A stretch of DNA of 24,581 bases from Candidatus Poseidoniia archaeon (GTDB lineage Archaea > Thermoplasmatota > Poseidoniia > MGIII > CG-Epi1): positions 17,394 to 41,974 of the forward strand of contig JAPYSZ010000002.1 of NCBI GenBank assembly GCA_029941645.1. The letters are read 5' to 3'. Under the pieces are notes generated by a model, which worked only from the letters and a program-made list of their open reading frames with translations, was not told the origin of the DNA and ran no database searches. Shown here piece by piece: positions 7,651 through 14,844 of the stretch (position 1 is the first letter of the stretch; each line of letters begins with the position of its first letter). Both the position numbers and the translations under genes were made by a program.

Positions 7651-8141
7651 TTCTTTACACCTTCAATTTTCTTCATTACTTTCTCGAAGTCTTTCGACAT
7701 TTTGTCAGAGATATGAGCTCCGTTTATTCGGCTGTCATCAGGATATAAATCGTTAGAATGAGGTACCTCTAAACCACCATCTACCAAACCTTTCAATGTT
7801 GCAAAAGCTCTGCCGCCTGATGTGGGCGTAACGCGCCCAATATCTAATACAGCAGAAGATACGCCAGCTTTTAGAGCTCTTTTAGCTGCCAGCATTCCAG
7901 AAAGATAAGATACAGGAACATTAGTCTTGGATCCTTTCCATCCCATTCCAGTAACATCATTTGAGTTAGCAGCTGCTAGAACCTTATCACCCTCATTTGC
8001 AAACTCTATTATTTGAATAGAGACTTTTGCGTTACTAAATCTAACGACCGCTCGAGGAATACCTGACTTTAACAAAGCTAATCTTTTGCGATAATTAGTG
8101 ATTCCTTTTCTTCTTCTTGCGAATTGCATACCTTTTGGCAT
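7647..8141 (-). CDS. rpl18: Large-subunit ribosomal protein L18 (uL18)
   Basis: 164 residues. FARRRKGITNYRKRLALLKS and RAVVRFSNAKVSIQIIEF are the 5S rRNA-binding N-terminus of archaeal uL18; LAAKRALKAGVSSAVLDIG and PHSNDLYPDDSRINGAHIS follow in the expected order. It helps place 5S rRNA in the large subunit together with L5. Slightly shorter than the usual archaeal length. Start and the L19e stop share a base (TAATG at 8141). Confidence 0.95.
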   Translation of the reverse strand: MPKGMQFARRRKGITNYRKRLALLKSGIPRAVVRFSNAKVSIQIIEFANEGDKVLAAANSNDVTGMGWKGSKTNVPVSYLSGMLAAKRALKAGVSSAVLDIGRVTPTSGGRAFATLKGLVDGGLEVPHSNDLYPDDSRINGAHISDKMSKDFEKVMKKIEGVKK

Positions 8142-8605
8142 TATTCAGCACCTCCTAATTTAATTCCGTCAATTTCCATATTATATCTTAAATGGTTCCG
8201 TGAATTGTAAACACCACCATTTACGCGGCGGTAATATTTACGATATTGACTAGGATCGATAGTACCATCAGATCTCAAAGAGGTCAATTCTTTCCGCAGC
8301 GCACGCACACGTGTCATCCAAGCCTCTTTCTTTGGAGTTCGAGCGCCACCATGTCCTTTTCGGGAACCTTGTCCACGACGTCTTCCCTTAGATCGTTGTA
8401 TTGCCATGTCCTTAGCTCTTCCTCTTGAGATACCTTTTTTTTGGTGTTTACGAATAAATCGTTGAACGATTAATAATCGAACATCGTCTTTAGTTACAGC
8501 TTCTGAAATTTTTTCTTGGACTTCAGGTCTATCGTCAACCCATACACGGTGTACGCCACATTTTAGAAGGTCTGAAGCTACACGCTTTTGATATGAAAGA
8601 TTCAT
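8141..8605 (-). CDS. rpl19e: Large-subunit ribosomal protein L19e (eL19)
   Basis: 154 residues. The N-terminus LSYQKRVASDLLKCGVHRVW and the basic stretch SKGRRRGQGSRKGHGGARTP are diagnostic for eL19, a protein of Archaea and eukaryotes absent from Bacteria. The C-terminus (YRKYYRRVNGGVYNSRNHLR) ends the family domain. It binds the base of the large subunit near the exit tunnel. It sits between L32e and L18, the usual archaeal order, with an ATGA overlap to L32e. Confidence 0.95.
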   Translation of the reverse strand: MNLSYQKRVASDLLKCGVHRVWVDDRPEVQEKISEAVTKDDVRLLIVQRFIRKHQKKGISRGRAKDMAIQRSKGRRRGQGSRKGHGGARTPKKEAWMTRVRALRKELTSLRSDGTIDPSQYRKYYRRVNGGVYNSRNHLRYNMEIDGIKLGGAE

Positions 8606-9027
8606 AAATCCCTCCTATTGAAAATACGAATTCCAATTTCGTCAGCTTTTTTGACAATAATTTCTCTTTTTTTGTCGCCAACAGTTCTAGCTATCCTAAT
8701 TGCCTGAGTCTTCGGATCAACATTTTCCACTTCTTTTGGTGTATTAATTCTAACTTCTTCAAATCCAGAAGGGTGTAATCCTCTTACATTGGCAGGCCCT
8801 CTAAAGCCAGATTGTACAACTGGAATACGATATTTGAAATGCCTTCGCATTTTTGAGTGTATACCTCTTGGGCGCCTCCATTTTTCGCCTAGGCGCTTGT
8901 AACGGAACCAATTCTGTCTCTTAAATTTAGGGCGTTTATTAGACATTCTATTTCGTTTTGAAAGAGAATTCTTAGTATCATCATCTAAGACAGGTTTTTG
9001 TCTAGGTTTGTATTCTTCATCACTCAT
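8602..9027 (-). CDS. rpl32e: Large-subunit ribosomal protein L32e (eL32)
   Basis: 141 residues. KFKRQNWFRYKRLGEKWRRP and GIHSKMRRHFKYR are the conserved eL32 core, followed by GFRGPANVRGLHPSGFEEV and a C-terminal strand-helix region. A 25-residue charged N-terminal segment precedes the core. eL32 occurs only in Archaea and eukaryotes and binds large-subunit rRNA. It overlaps L6 and L19e by four bases each. Confidence 0.95.
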   Translation of the reverse strand: MSDEEYKPRQKPVLDDDTKNSLSKRNRMSNKRPKFKRQNWFRYKRLGEKWRRPRGIHSKMRRHFKYRIPVVQSGFRGPANVRGLHPSGFEEVRINTPKEVENVDPKTQAIRIARTVGDKKREIIVKKADEIGIRIFNRRDL

Positions 9028-9566
9028 TGTGCAACCCCTTTAGAAATAACATAGACTCCATCTTGGAAAACACGCGTATCGCGGCCTTTGACCGTCGTAG
9101 CTTTTTCCAAATTACCTGCAGTTTGTCCAACACATTCTTTATCATTTCCTTCAATAGTTACAATATCACCTTTCACATTCACTTTCACATCACCAGCGAT
9201 TGCAGCAGTTCGTGTTGCTTTTTCACCTAAGAAATTAGCAATAGACACGGTATTACCTTTCACACTGACTTTCATGGGGAAATGTGCAAAGACAACTTTC
9301 ATTTCATAAAGGAAACCTTGGTTTACGCCTTGTACCATATTAGATAAGTGAGCCTTCCAAGTTCCAATCAAGGCCTTTTCTTTTTTTCTCAATTTGTTTC
9401 CAATAATCTGGAGTTGATTTTCTTCCTGTTTGAATTTAATGGAAGGATGTTCGAAATGTCTTGACAATTCACCTCTAGGTCCAGCCACTTTTACATCAGG
9501 ATTACTACTGTCTACAGAAACACCTTCAGGTAGGGCTATAGTATGAGTCAATTTTTCGATTAACAT
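9024..9566 (-). CDS. rpl6: Large-subunit ribosomal protein L6 (uL6)
   Basis: 180 residues with the two tandem L6 domains: residues about 8-80 (LPEGVSVDSSNPDVKVAGPR, LSRHFEHP) and about 85-170 (NQGFLYEMKVVFAHFPMKV, EGNDKECVGQTAGNLEKAT). The C-terminal DTRVFQDGVYVISKG is the conserved ending. L6 binds near the sarcin-ricin region of the factor-binding site. The start ATG shares a base with the S8 stop (TAATG at 9566). Confidence 0.95.
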   Translation of the reverse strand: MLIEKLTHTIALPEGVSVDSSNPDVKVAGPRGELSRHFEHPSIKFKQEENQLQIIGNKLRKKEKALIGTWKAHLSNMVQGVNQGFLYEMKVVFAHFPMKVSVKGNTVSIANFLGEKATRTAAIAGDVKVNVKGDIVTIEGNDKECVGQTAGNLEKATTVKGRDTRVFQDGVYVISKGVAQ

Positions 9567-9952
9567 TAGTAAACGTAAGCTAACAGCTTTCCTCCAGTTG
9601 ACGCCTCTTTGGCTTGATCATTGTTCATTATACCATAAGGTGTTGTAAGAATTAAAAGTCCGAAATCTTTAGCAGGTAAATACCTTGCTTCATGACGTTC
9701 CATATCTTTCAATTTTACAGAGAATCGAGGTTTGATTGCTCCACAACCATTGATTCGTCCGTTTAGTGAAATATCGAATTCGCCACCTTGTCCATTTTCT
9801 TTGAATTCATAATTGTTCAAGTAGCCTTTTTCAGTTAATAATTTCAGAACATTTCCGATTAAGCGTGAAGCAGGCACTACTGCCGTATCTTTTCCAACAT
9901 GGTCGGCGTTTTTGATAAGAACAAGTGCATCTGATAGTGAATCGTGTCTCAT
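9566..9952 (-). CDS. rps8: Small-subunit ribosomal protein S8 (uS8)
   Basis: 128 residues, normal length. MRHDSLSDALVLIKNADHVG, LIGNVLKLLTEKGYLNNYEF and KDFGLLILTTPYGIMNNDQA are the conserved archaeal S8 blocks. It binds the central domain of 16S rRNA and, in several organisms, also regulates its own mRNA. A GAGGT ribosome-binding site overlaps the TGA stop of the preceding S14 gene, 10 bases upstream; this is one of the few true gaps in the operon. Confidence 0.95.
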   Translation of the reverse strand: MRHDSLSDALVLIKNADHVGKDTAVVPASRLIGNVLKLLTEKGYLNNYEFKENGQGGEFDISLNGRINGCGAIKPRFSVKLKDMERHEARYLPAKDFGLLILTTPYGIMNNDQAKEASTGGKLLAYVY

Positions 9953-9962
9953 ATTTATTACC

Positions 9963-10133
9963 TCAATCGTATTTTTTGAATCCTAGCTCTGGAGCTTTAT
10001 CTCTGAAACATTGTCTACACAAGTTCAGCCCATAACGTCGCACAAGTCCACGCTTTCTATCACACAAGACACATCCTTTAATGCGTCCACGATAGACTTC
10101 ACGTTCCTTGATTTTCACGTCATCAATTTTCAT
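9963..10133 (-). CDS. rps14: Small-subunit ribosomal protein S14 (uS14), zinc type
   Basis: A 56-residue gene, MKIDDVKIKEREVYRGRIKG at the start and ending GFKKYD. It has two CxxC pairs, CVLC at 21-24 and CRQC at 39-42, a zinc-ribbon arrangement typical of archaeal S14, with the basic linker DRKRGLVRRYGLNL between them. Its position between L5 and S8 is the conserved one. The start overlaps the L5 stop by four bases (ATGA at 10130-10133). It assembles into the head of the small subunit. Confidence 0.95.
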   Translation of the reverse strand: MKIDDVKIKEREVYRGRIKGCVLCDRKRGLVRRYGLNLCRQCFRDKAPELGFKKYD

Positions 10134-10642
10134 ACTTTGAATACCTCCAAGGCGAATTTATCCTGCATGAATTTTTGGCATTCTTCCGCATTAATTCTGT
10201 GGTTTTTGCCAACTTTTTTACTCTTAATTTTTCTTCGTGATACTCTGAAACCAGGTCTTTCAAACGCAATTGCGACATCAAGTCCAAAAATCCCAATATC
10301 GGGATTATAACTTTCATTCTCGTAACCTGTGTAGTCAGGTATTCCAAAGCTCAAACCTCCCGTTTTTGAAAAACAGTAGTTTGGTAATTTATTCTCACGA
10401 ACCCATAACGAATCTTTGATAATTTTTTCAGCAGCAGCTCCTCTCAAAGTGACTTTACATCCAATAGGCATACCAAGCCGAATTCCAAGATCTCGGTTGG
10501 TTGTTTTTGATATAGTTCGAGTAGGTTTACAACCACTTAGTTTCTCTAACACACTCTCAGCTTTTGCTAATCTTTCTCCAGCTTCTCCAACACCAATATT
10601 TAGGACAACTTTAGCAATTTTTAATTCTCTCATGGGGTTCAT
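10130..10642 (-). CDS. rpl5: Large-subunit ribosomal protein L5 (uL5)
   Basis: 170 residues. IAKVVLNIGVGEAGERLAKA and KTTNRDLGIRLGMPIGCKVT are the 5S rRNA-binding N-terminal blocks; FGIPDYTGYENESYNPDIGI and FGLDVAIAFERPGFRVSRRK are the conserved C-terminal region of archaeal L5/eukaryotic L11. It binds 5S rRNA and the P-site tRNA elbow. Overlaps S4e by four bases. Confidence 0.95.
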   Translation of the reverse strand: MNPMRELKIAKVVLNIGVGEAGERLAKAESVLEKLSGCKPTRTISKTTNRDLGIRLGMPIGCKVTLRGAAAEKIIKDSLWVRENKLPNYCFSKTGGLSFGIPDYTGYENESYNPDIGIFGLDVAIAFERPGFRVSRRKIKSKKVGKNHRINAEECQKFMQDKFALEVFKV

Positions 10643-11343
10643 ACTTTAACCTCCGGAAGAGTAATCATTGCTTTCTTTTCTCCGATGACAAAAGAATATG
10701 GTTTAATAGTCTGAAAATCATCATACATAACCAAATTTGGTTTAGTGCTACGGGTAATTTCTATTTCTTTAATTTTAGCAATCAAGCCAACGTGCGATCC
10801 ACCAGTAATAAGGGTTTGAGCCCCTTCTTTAAACTCTAATATTTTCTTTATTTTCATATTAGGTAAAGAAAGTTGCAATACATCTCCGGTTTTGACTTTT
10901 TTATCTGAAATAAGGTTTGTTCCATCGTGTAAGTTCAGTTGAGTTTTTCCACCCTTAACAACAACTTTGTTTTCAACACGAACTAGTTTCCATTTAGCCT
11001 CAGTAGATTTTACATCTACGAATTGAATTCTACCATGATTGTCCAATACAGTTCTAAGGTTTATCTTCATTTTAGGCAAAGAAATGACATCCATTAATCC
11101 CACTGCGGTTTTTGGCTCTCGAACGACTCTCTGATCTACCAAAACAGCCCCATCATTTAGAATAATCTTAGCTTCACGTTTTGTGTCACAAACGTTCAAG
11201 TAATCTCTTAAAATTGTAGATATAGGAATTGCACCTTCCAATGAATGCTTACCTGGCATAGGCCTCGTAGTCCAAACGTTCTTTTTTCTGGCAATATTCC
11301 AAGAACGGGGGGCGACAAGCCTCTTTAGATGGCTACTGCTCAT
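10639..11343 (-). CDS. rps4e: Small-subunit ribosomal protein S4e (eS4)
   Basis: 234 residues, usual for archaeal eS4. SSSHLKRLVAPRSWNIARKK is the family N-terminus. Residues about 44-90 form an S4-like RNA-binding domain (ISTILRDYLNVCDTKREAKI), followed by a central domain and a KOW-like segment near 178-195 (EGAQTLITGGSHVGLIAKIK). eS4 is archaeal/eukaryotic only and binds the small-subunit body. The neighbour order L24-S4e-L5 is conserved in euryarchaea. Confidence 0.95.
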   Translation of the reverse strand: MSSSHLKRLVAPRSWNIARKKNVWTTRPMPGKHSLEGAIPISTILRDYLNVCDTKREAKIILNDGAVLVDQRVVREPKTAVGLMDVISLPKMKINLRTVLDNHGRIQFVDVKSTEAKWKLVRVENKVVVKGGKTQLNLHDGTNLISDKKVKTGDVLQLSLPNMKIKKILEFKEGAQTLITGGSHVGLIAKIKEIEITRSTKPNLVMYDDFQTIKPYSFVIGEKKAMITLPEVKV

Positions 11344-12155
11344 TTTGAATCTCCCTTAAGTCTTTCAATAAGTTCTGTTTTCTTACCGCTAACAGGTAAG
11401 CCCTGCTCTTTCAGTGCGGCTTTGAGATTAGGTACAGTCATACTATCATAATCAACATCTGTAGTTTTAGTTTCTTTAGATTCGGTTTCTTCTTCAGAAG
11501 TCTCTTCATCGGCCTTTTCTTCCTCAATAGGGTTTACAGTTTCAGCCTTATATTCATCTTTTGAATTTTCTTTAAGCCTTTCAATAAGTTCTGTTTTCTT
11601 ACCGCTAACAGGTAAGCCCTGCTCTTTCAGTGCGGCTTTGAGATTAGGTACAGTCATACTATCATAATCAACATCTGTAGTTTCGGTTTCTTCCTCAATA
11701 GGGCCTACAGTTTCAGCCTCATATTCATCTTCTGCAGCTTCGAAATCAGAAATAACTTCATCAGTCCACTCTACAGATTCATTAACTCTAGTCAATAAAT
11801 TTCTTCTACGGATATCTGACCAATCAGGATTAATTATAACCAAATTAGAAGCATCAATTGGTCTTTGAAGTTCAGTTCCATCAGATTTGAAATAAGTAAA
11901 TCCTTCAACATATACTTTCCGACCTTTTCGATCGATTTTAGCTATCCTTGTTGCAGATTTAGATTTCCCTTCACCTCTAACAATCATAACACGGTCTCCT
12001 TTTCTTACAGGCATAGCTCTTGGATACATAAATCCTCGAGACAACTGTCTTTCACGAAGACCACGGTCTATTGGCGCAGACATTTCACGATGCCTACGGT
12101 GATAAGGTGCCGTATATCGGGCGAGTCTCTGTTTTCGTGGTTGTATTGAACTCAT
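11340..12155 (-). CDS. rpl24: Ribosomal protein L24 (uL24) with two C-terminal SAP modules
   Basis: 271 residues, against roughly 120 for ordinary archaeal L24. Residues 1-120 are the normal protein: basic N-terminus (QPRKQRLARYTAPYHRRHRE), then the KOW motif VRKGDRVMIVRGEGKSKSAT (50-69). An acidic linker leads to two copies of the same module, at about 159-199 and 231-271. Each begins DVDYDSMTVPNLKAALKEQG and continues LPVSGKKTELIERLK, a good match to the helix-extended-helix SAP fold, a DNA/RNA-binding motif. A second acidic, Glu/Thr-rich linker lies between them. L24 starts large-subunit assembly near the tunnel exit. The SAP modules would extend from the ribosome surface on flexible arms; what they bind is unknown. 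The ribosomal core call is firm, the SAP call strong by motif. Confidence 0.93.
   Translation of the reverse strand: MSSIQPRKQRLARYTAPYHRRHREMSAPIDRGLRERQLSRGFMYPRAMPVRKGDRVMIVRGEGKSKSATRIAKIDRKGRKVYVEGFTYFKSDGTELQRPIDASNLVIINPDWSDIRRRNLLTRVNESVEWTDEVISDFEAAEDEYEAETVGPIEEETETTDVDYDSMTVPNLKAALKEQGLPVSGKKTELIERLKENSKDEYKAETVNPIEEEKADEETSEEETESKETKTTDVDYDSMTVPNLKAALKEQGLPVSGKKTELIERLKGDSK
11362..11467 (-). repeat. 106-bp exact direct repeat, copy A (second SAP module of L24)
   Basis: Identical, base for base by eye, to 11578-11683; offset 216 bp, a multiple of three, so both are read in the same L24 frame. It encodes the C-terminal SAP module. Absence of even synonymous differences indicates recent duplication or gene conversion. 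Confidence 0.95.
11578..11683 (-). repeat. 106-bp exact direct repeat, copy B (first SAP module of L24)
   Basis: Partner of 11362-11467. Flanking linker DNA is also related: 11518-11564 and 11690-11734 both encode DEY-AETV-PIEEE with a few substitutions, so the duplicated unit was acidic linker plus SAP domain, and only the SAP part is still identical. Confidence 0.95.
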
Positions 12156-12162
12156 ATTATTA

Positions 12163-12561
12163 TCATACTATTATTGTGGCGGCAGCAGCTATACGTGGCC
12201 ATCTTTCTGCAGCCTCTCTTGATACAGGACCTTTGATTCCAGATCCTTTGGTTTCGCCTAGTTCATTAGTTAAGACAGCAGCATTATCCTCGAATTGGAC
12301 CATGGTTCCATCTGCCCTACGGTAAGGTCTTCTACATCTTACGATAACTGCGCGGACTAATTGCCGGCGCATTTCAGGTTTCCCTTTTTTGACTGAAGCA
12401 ACTACCATATCTCCAACTCCAGCAGCAGGTGATCTGCGGTGAACACCTTTGTAATTTAGAACAGTAACAATTTCGACTGTTTTTGCACCACTATTATCTA
12501 CACAGTCAAGTCTAGCACCTTGAGGTAGACCTCTCATTTGACGTCCTGCAATCCCCCTCAT
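12163..12561 (-). CDS. rpl14: Large-subunit ribosomal protein L14 (uL14)
   Basis: 132 residues, normal length. LPQGARLDCVDNSGAKTVEI, VGDMVVASVKKGKPEMRRQL and VRAVIVRCRRPYRRADGTMV are the strongly conserved L14 blocks, and GSGIKGPVSREAAERWPRIA ends the domain. It lies at the subunit interface and contacts 16S rRNA. ATGA overlap with S17; a 7-base gap separates it from L24. Confidence 0.96.
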   Translation of the reverse strand: MRGIAGRQMRGLPQGARLDCVDNSGAKTVEIVTVLNYKGVHRRSPAAGVGDMVVASVKKGKPEMRRQLVRAVIVRCRRPYRRADGTMVQFEDNAAVLTNELGETKGSGIKGPVSREAAERWPRIAAAATIIV

Positions 12562-12899
12562 GCATCCCTCCTTTCAATAACAACAAATGATTTGGTTTTT
12601 GACAACGGCCTACATTCCATAAGAGTTACAAGATCGCCTTCTTCTGCACCAACACTTGCTGGGCTATGAGCATTTATTTTGGATGAACTACGTGCATAAC
12701 GCTCGTACTTAGTATCGTATTTCATTTTATCGATTTGAACAACAACGGTTTTCTGTGCCTTTGCTTTCAAAACTTTCCCACGTAAAATTTGTCCTCTGAC
12801 AGATAGACTTCCAAAGAAGGGGTCATTTGGATCACCATCCCATGGATTTGCTGGCTTATCAACATCTATCCCAATATCGCGTGGACTATCTTTGCTCAT
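12558..12899 (-). CDS. rps17: Small-subunit ribosomal protein S17 (uS17)
   Basis: 113 residues. PNDPFFGSLSVRGQILRGKV and VVVQIDKMKYDTKYERYARS are the archaeal S17 OB-fold core (eukaryotic S11 relative), followed by INAHSPASVGAEEGDLVTLM and ECRPLSKTKSFVVIE. A short acidic, proline-containing N-terminus precedes it. Binds the lower body of 16S rRNA. Overlaps Rpp29 and L14 by four bases each. Confidence 0.95.
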   Translation of the reverse strand: MSKDSPRDIGIDVDKPANPWDGDPNDPFFGSLSVRGQILRGKVLKAKAQKTVVVQIDKMKYDTKYERYARSSSKINAHSPASVGAEEGDLVTLMECRPLSKTKSFVVIERRDA

Positions 12900-13138
12900 G
12901 CTTTCACCTTCTTTATTCGGTCTTGTGGTCTGTATGCGATTTTAGAACCTAAAACCTCACCATCTTCAAACATAAATTTTGCAGGCCTCTTGCTAATAAC
13001 CTTTCTAACACCTTCCGATTCAATAACTATCGTTTCACGTGTTTCATCAACAATCATTCCAGATACTCCACATAAGCTGGGATCACTGTGATAAGAAATT
13101 TGAACGTTCTCCCCAATAAATTCTGCTCGACCGTCCAT
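12896..13138 (-). CDS. rnp1: RNase P protein component 1 (Rpp29/Pop4 homologue)
   Basis: 80 residues, a compact Sm-like beta-barrel. EFIGENVQISYHSDPSLCGV, SGMIVDETRETIVIESE and KRPAKFMFEDGEVLGSKIAY match archaeal Rpp29. With RNase P RNA and Rpp21/30/Pop5 it forms the ribonucleoprotein that removes 5' leaders of pre-tRNA. Its location between L29/SUI1 and S17 is conserved in euryarchaea. The start shares a base with the SUI1 stop (TAATG at 13138). Confidence 0.92.
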   Translation of the reverse strand: MDGRAEFIGENVQISYHSDPSLCGVSGMIVDETRETIVIESEGVRKVISKRPAKFMFEDGEVLGSKIAYRPQDRIKKVKA

Positions 13139-13434
13139 TATTGAATCTCCACTGGGAATCCCATGTCTGATAAAACTTCATTGACTTTTTTGGTGTGGTC
13201 ACCTTGAAGTTCGATTTGTCCGCCCTTTGAAGTACCGCCAGTTGCACATTTCATTTTCAATTGTTTCGCAAGATCACTAATATCAACACCTTTTCCAATT
13301 CCATCTATTACAGTAACTAATTTTCCATATCGACGTTTTTCGATATGTACTTTAATCGATTGTTGCTCTCTAACAATTTCCTCCATTGCTAGTAACTCTT
13401 TAGGAAGGCCAGTCAAAGGATCAATATCAACCAT
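13138..13434 (-). CDS. Translation initiation factor aIF1 (SUI1 family)
   Basis: 98 residues from ATG at 13434, giving MVDIDPLTGLPKELLAMEEI; a longer in-frame start at 13455 would add seven residues inside the L29 gene and is less likely. The SUI1 domain shows EKRRYGKLVTVIDGIGKGVD, LAKQLKMKCATGGTSKGGQI and LQGDHTKKVNEVL, including the GG and QGDH features of eIF1. It monitors start-codon recognition in the P site of the small subunit. Overlaps L29 by 8 bases. A copy of SUI1 in this place is typical for euryarchaea. Confidence 0.93.
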   Translation of the reverse strand: MVDIDPLTGLPKELLAMEEIVREQQSIKVHIEKRRYGKLVTVIDGIGKGVDISDLAKQLKMKCATGGTSKGGQIELQGDHTKKVNEVLSDMGFPVEIQ

Positions 13435-13645
13435 TGTTTTCAGCCTCCAATTCAATTTCGCGCATAATCGTTGTTAATCTTGCTACTTGTTTTTTGAGAG
13501 CACGCATTCTTCCAGGAGAAGTAGGCTGCCCTCCCATAGAAGCTACACCTCTCTCATTCATAAGCTCGGAACGAAGTTCTCTGAGCCTTGAATCTCTCTC
13601 TTCAGGTTGCATTTCTCTAATTTCAGAAGGTTTCTTTAGACTCAT
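13427..13645 (-). CDS. rpl29: Large-subunit ribosomal protein L29 (uL29)
   Basis: 72 residues forming two long helices: KKPSEIREMQPEERDSRLRE and RMRALKKQVARLTTIMRE, with the characteristic connecting RSELMNERGVASMGGQPTSP. It sits at the peptide exit tunnel, next to L23, and by homology is part of the docking site for SRP and Sec. Overlaps S3 by four bases. Confidence 0.93.
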   Translation of the reverse strand: MSLKKPSEIREMQPEERDSRLRELRSELMNERGVASMGGQPTSPGRMRALKKQVARLTTIMREIELEAENNG

Positions 13646-14391
13646 TTCTTTTCACCTTCCTTTTTTTTATCTTTAGAATCTTTTTTGGCCTTTTTCTCTG
13701 TTTTCTTTTCCTCTTTTTCTTCAGGCTTTTCTTTTGCTTCTTCGGCACTTTCTTCTTCTTTAGTTTCCTCTTCGGGTGCTTCAGTAGTAGGTAATTCAGG
13801 TTTAACTACATCAATTTCATCAGGTAATTTTGCATTAGGCTTCATGATTGAAACTTTAACTCCGATAGTTCCAGGTTTCAGTTTAGCTTGAGCAATGCCT
13901 ACATCCATCAATTCTAACGCAGTTTCACCACAAAATTTGATGTGTCCAGATAGGAATTTTTCGGTTCTGTGTCTTAATCCGGTTAATTTACCAGCAATTC
14001 TAATTTGACAGCCTCTCGCACCTGCATCCATTATGCGCTGTAACATGGAGTTGCCGGCTCTTCTGTAGTTCCATCCACGTTCTAGTGCATTAGCTACTTT
14101 TGCAGCCATTATCAACGGATTCAAAGCAAAGTGGTTTACTTCTCCAGCTTCAACTTGTAAATTCTCATATCCGAATTTTCTTTCCAAATCATCAGTAAGT
14201 CTTTGGATATCACTACCTTTTCGACCAATAACTAATCCAGGTCTTTCTGCAATTATTCTTACGTGTGTTCCTAACGGAGTTCTTTGAATTGAGAGTCCAC
14301 CAAAACCGGCTCTTGTGGTTCTCTTCTGGACATAGTCCTGAACTTGTACACGACGTACACGTTCATCCATCATTTCTCTTACAATAGTCAT
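13642..14391 (-). CDS. rps3: Small-subunit ribosomal protein S3 (uS3)
   Basis: 249 residues. Residues 1-190 are the conserved protein: type II KH domain with the GRKG loop at 56-59 (RPGLVIGRKGSDIQRL) and the C-terminal domain with GARGCQIRIAGKLTGLRHRT and KPGTIGVKVSIMKP. S3 lines the mRNA entry tunnel and has helicase-like activity there. Residues about 204-249 are a low-complexity tail: first rich in Glu (PEEETKEEESAEEAKEKPEE), then in Lys (KKTEKKAKKDSKDKKKEGEK). Archaeal S3 tails vary, but a tail this long and charge-segregated is noteworthy. Confidence 0.95.
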   Translation of the reverse strand: MTIVREMMDERVRRVQVQDYVQKRTTRAGFGGLSIQRTPLGTHVRIIAERPGLVIGRKGSDIQRLTDDLERKFGYENLQVEAGEVNHFALNPLIMAAKVANALERGWNYRRAGNSMLQRIMDAGARGCQIRIAGKLTGLRHRTEKFLSGHIKFCGETALELMDVGIAQAKLKPGTIGVKVSIMKPNAKLPDEIDVVKPELPTTEAPEEETKEEESAEEAKEKPEEKEEKKTEKKAKKDSKDKKKEGEKK

Positions 14392-14840
14392 TTCATTTCC
14401 TCCAAAACAACTTCAACGTTTGCACTTTCGCGCATTTTAGGAGTGGCCCGTCCACGAGCTCTTGGAAATCTTGCTTCAAAAGATCGACCTCGAGAAGTTG
14501 CAATGTGTATAATTCTCCAATTTTCAATATCAATATGAATTGCTTCTCCATTGTTTCCAGCAGATTCAATTACTTTTAGAATAGCCGCAGCAGTCTTTAC
14601 AGGATATCTTCCACTTGAAATGCCTTTACCCCTTCGATGTCCTACTTTCCCATCGTGACGTTTGAAGGGCACGGCTTGGTCCATATCCATTACTCTCTCA
14701 AGATAACTTTTAGCTTTTTCAAGTTCCATTCCTTTTAGAGCTTTACATACTTCTCTTGCAGCTTTAGGCGACACATTTAATCCAGTGCCACGAGCAGCAG
14801 CATGAATTTCTGGATTGTATGGATACGAGAAACCTTTCAT
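14388..14840 (-). CDS. rpl22: Large-subunit ribosomal protein L22 (uL22)
   Basis: 150 residues, normal for Archaea (eukaryotic L17 type). KGFSYPYNPEIHAAARGTGL and NVSPKAAREVCKALKGMELE begin the domain; VPFKRHDGKVGHRRGKGISS is the archaeal loop, and IHIATSRGRSFEARFPRARG the beta-hairpin extension that reaches into the exit tunnel. ATGA overlap with S3; 4-base gap from S19. Confidence 0.95.
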   Translation of the reverse strand: MKGFSYPYNPEIHAAARGTGLNVSPKAAREVCKALKGMELEKAKSYLERVMDMDQAVPFKRHDGKVGHRRGKGISSGRYPVKTAAAILKVIESAGNNGEAIHIDIENWRIIHIATSRGRSFEARFPRARGRATPKMRESANVEVVLEEMK

Positions 14841-14844
14841 AATA

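Noticed and set aside
13138..13434. SUI1 and Rpp29 inside the ribosomal cluster as a novelty
   Set aside because: Placement of these genes between L29 and S17 is the ordinary euryarchaeal arrangement.
13138..13455. aIF1 start at 13455
   Set aside because: Adds MNWRLKT in the L29 coding region; ATG at 13434 fits the 8-base overlap style of the operon and the usual family start.
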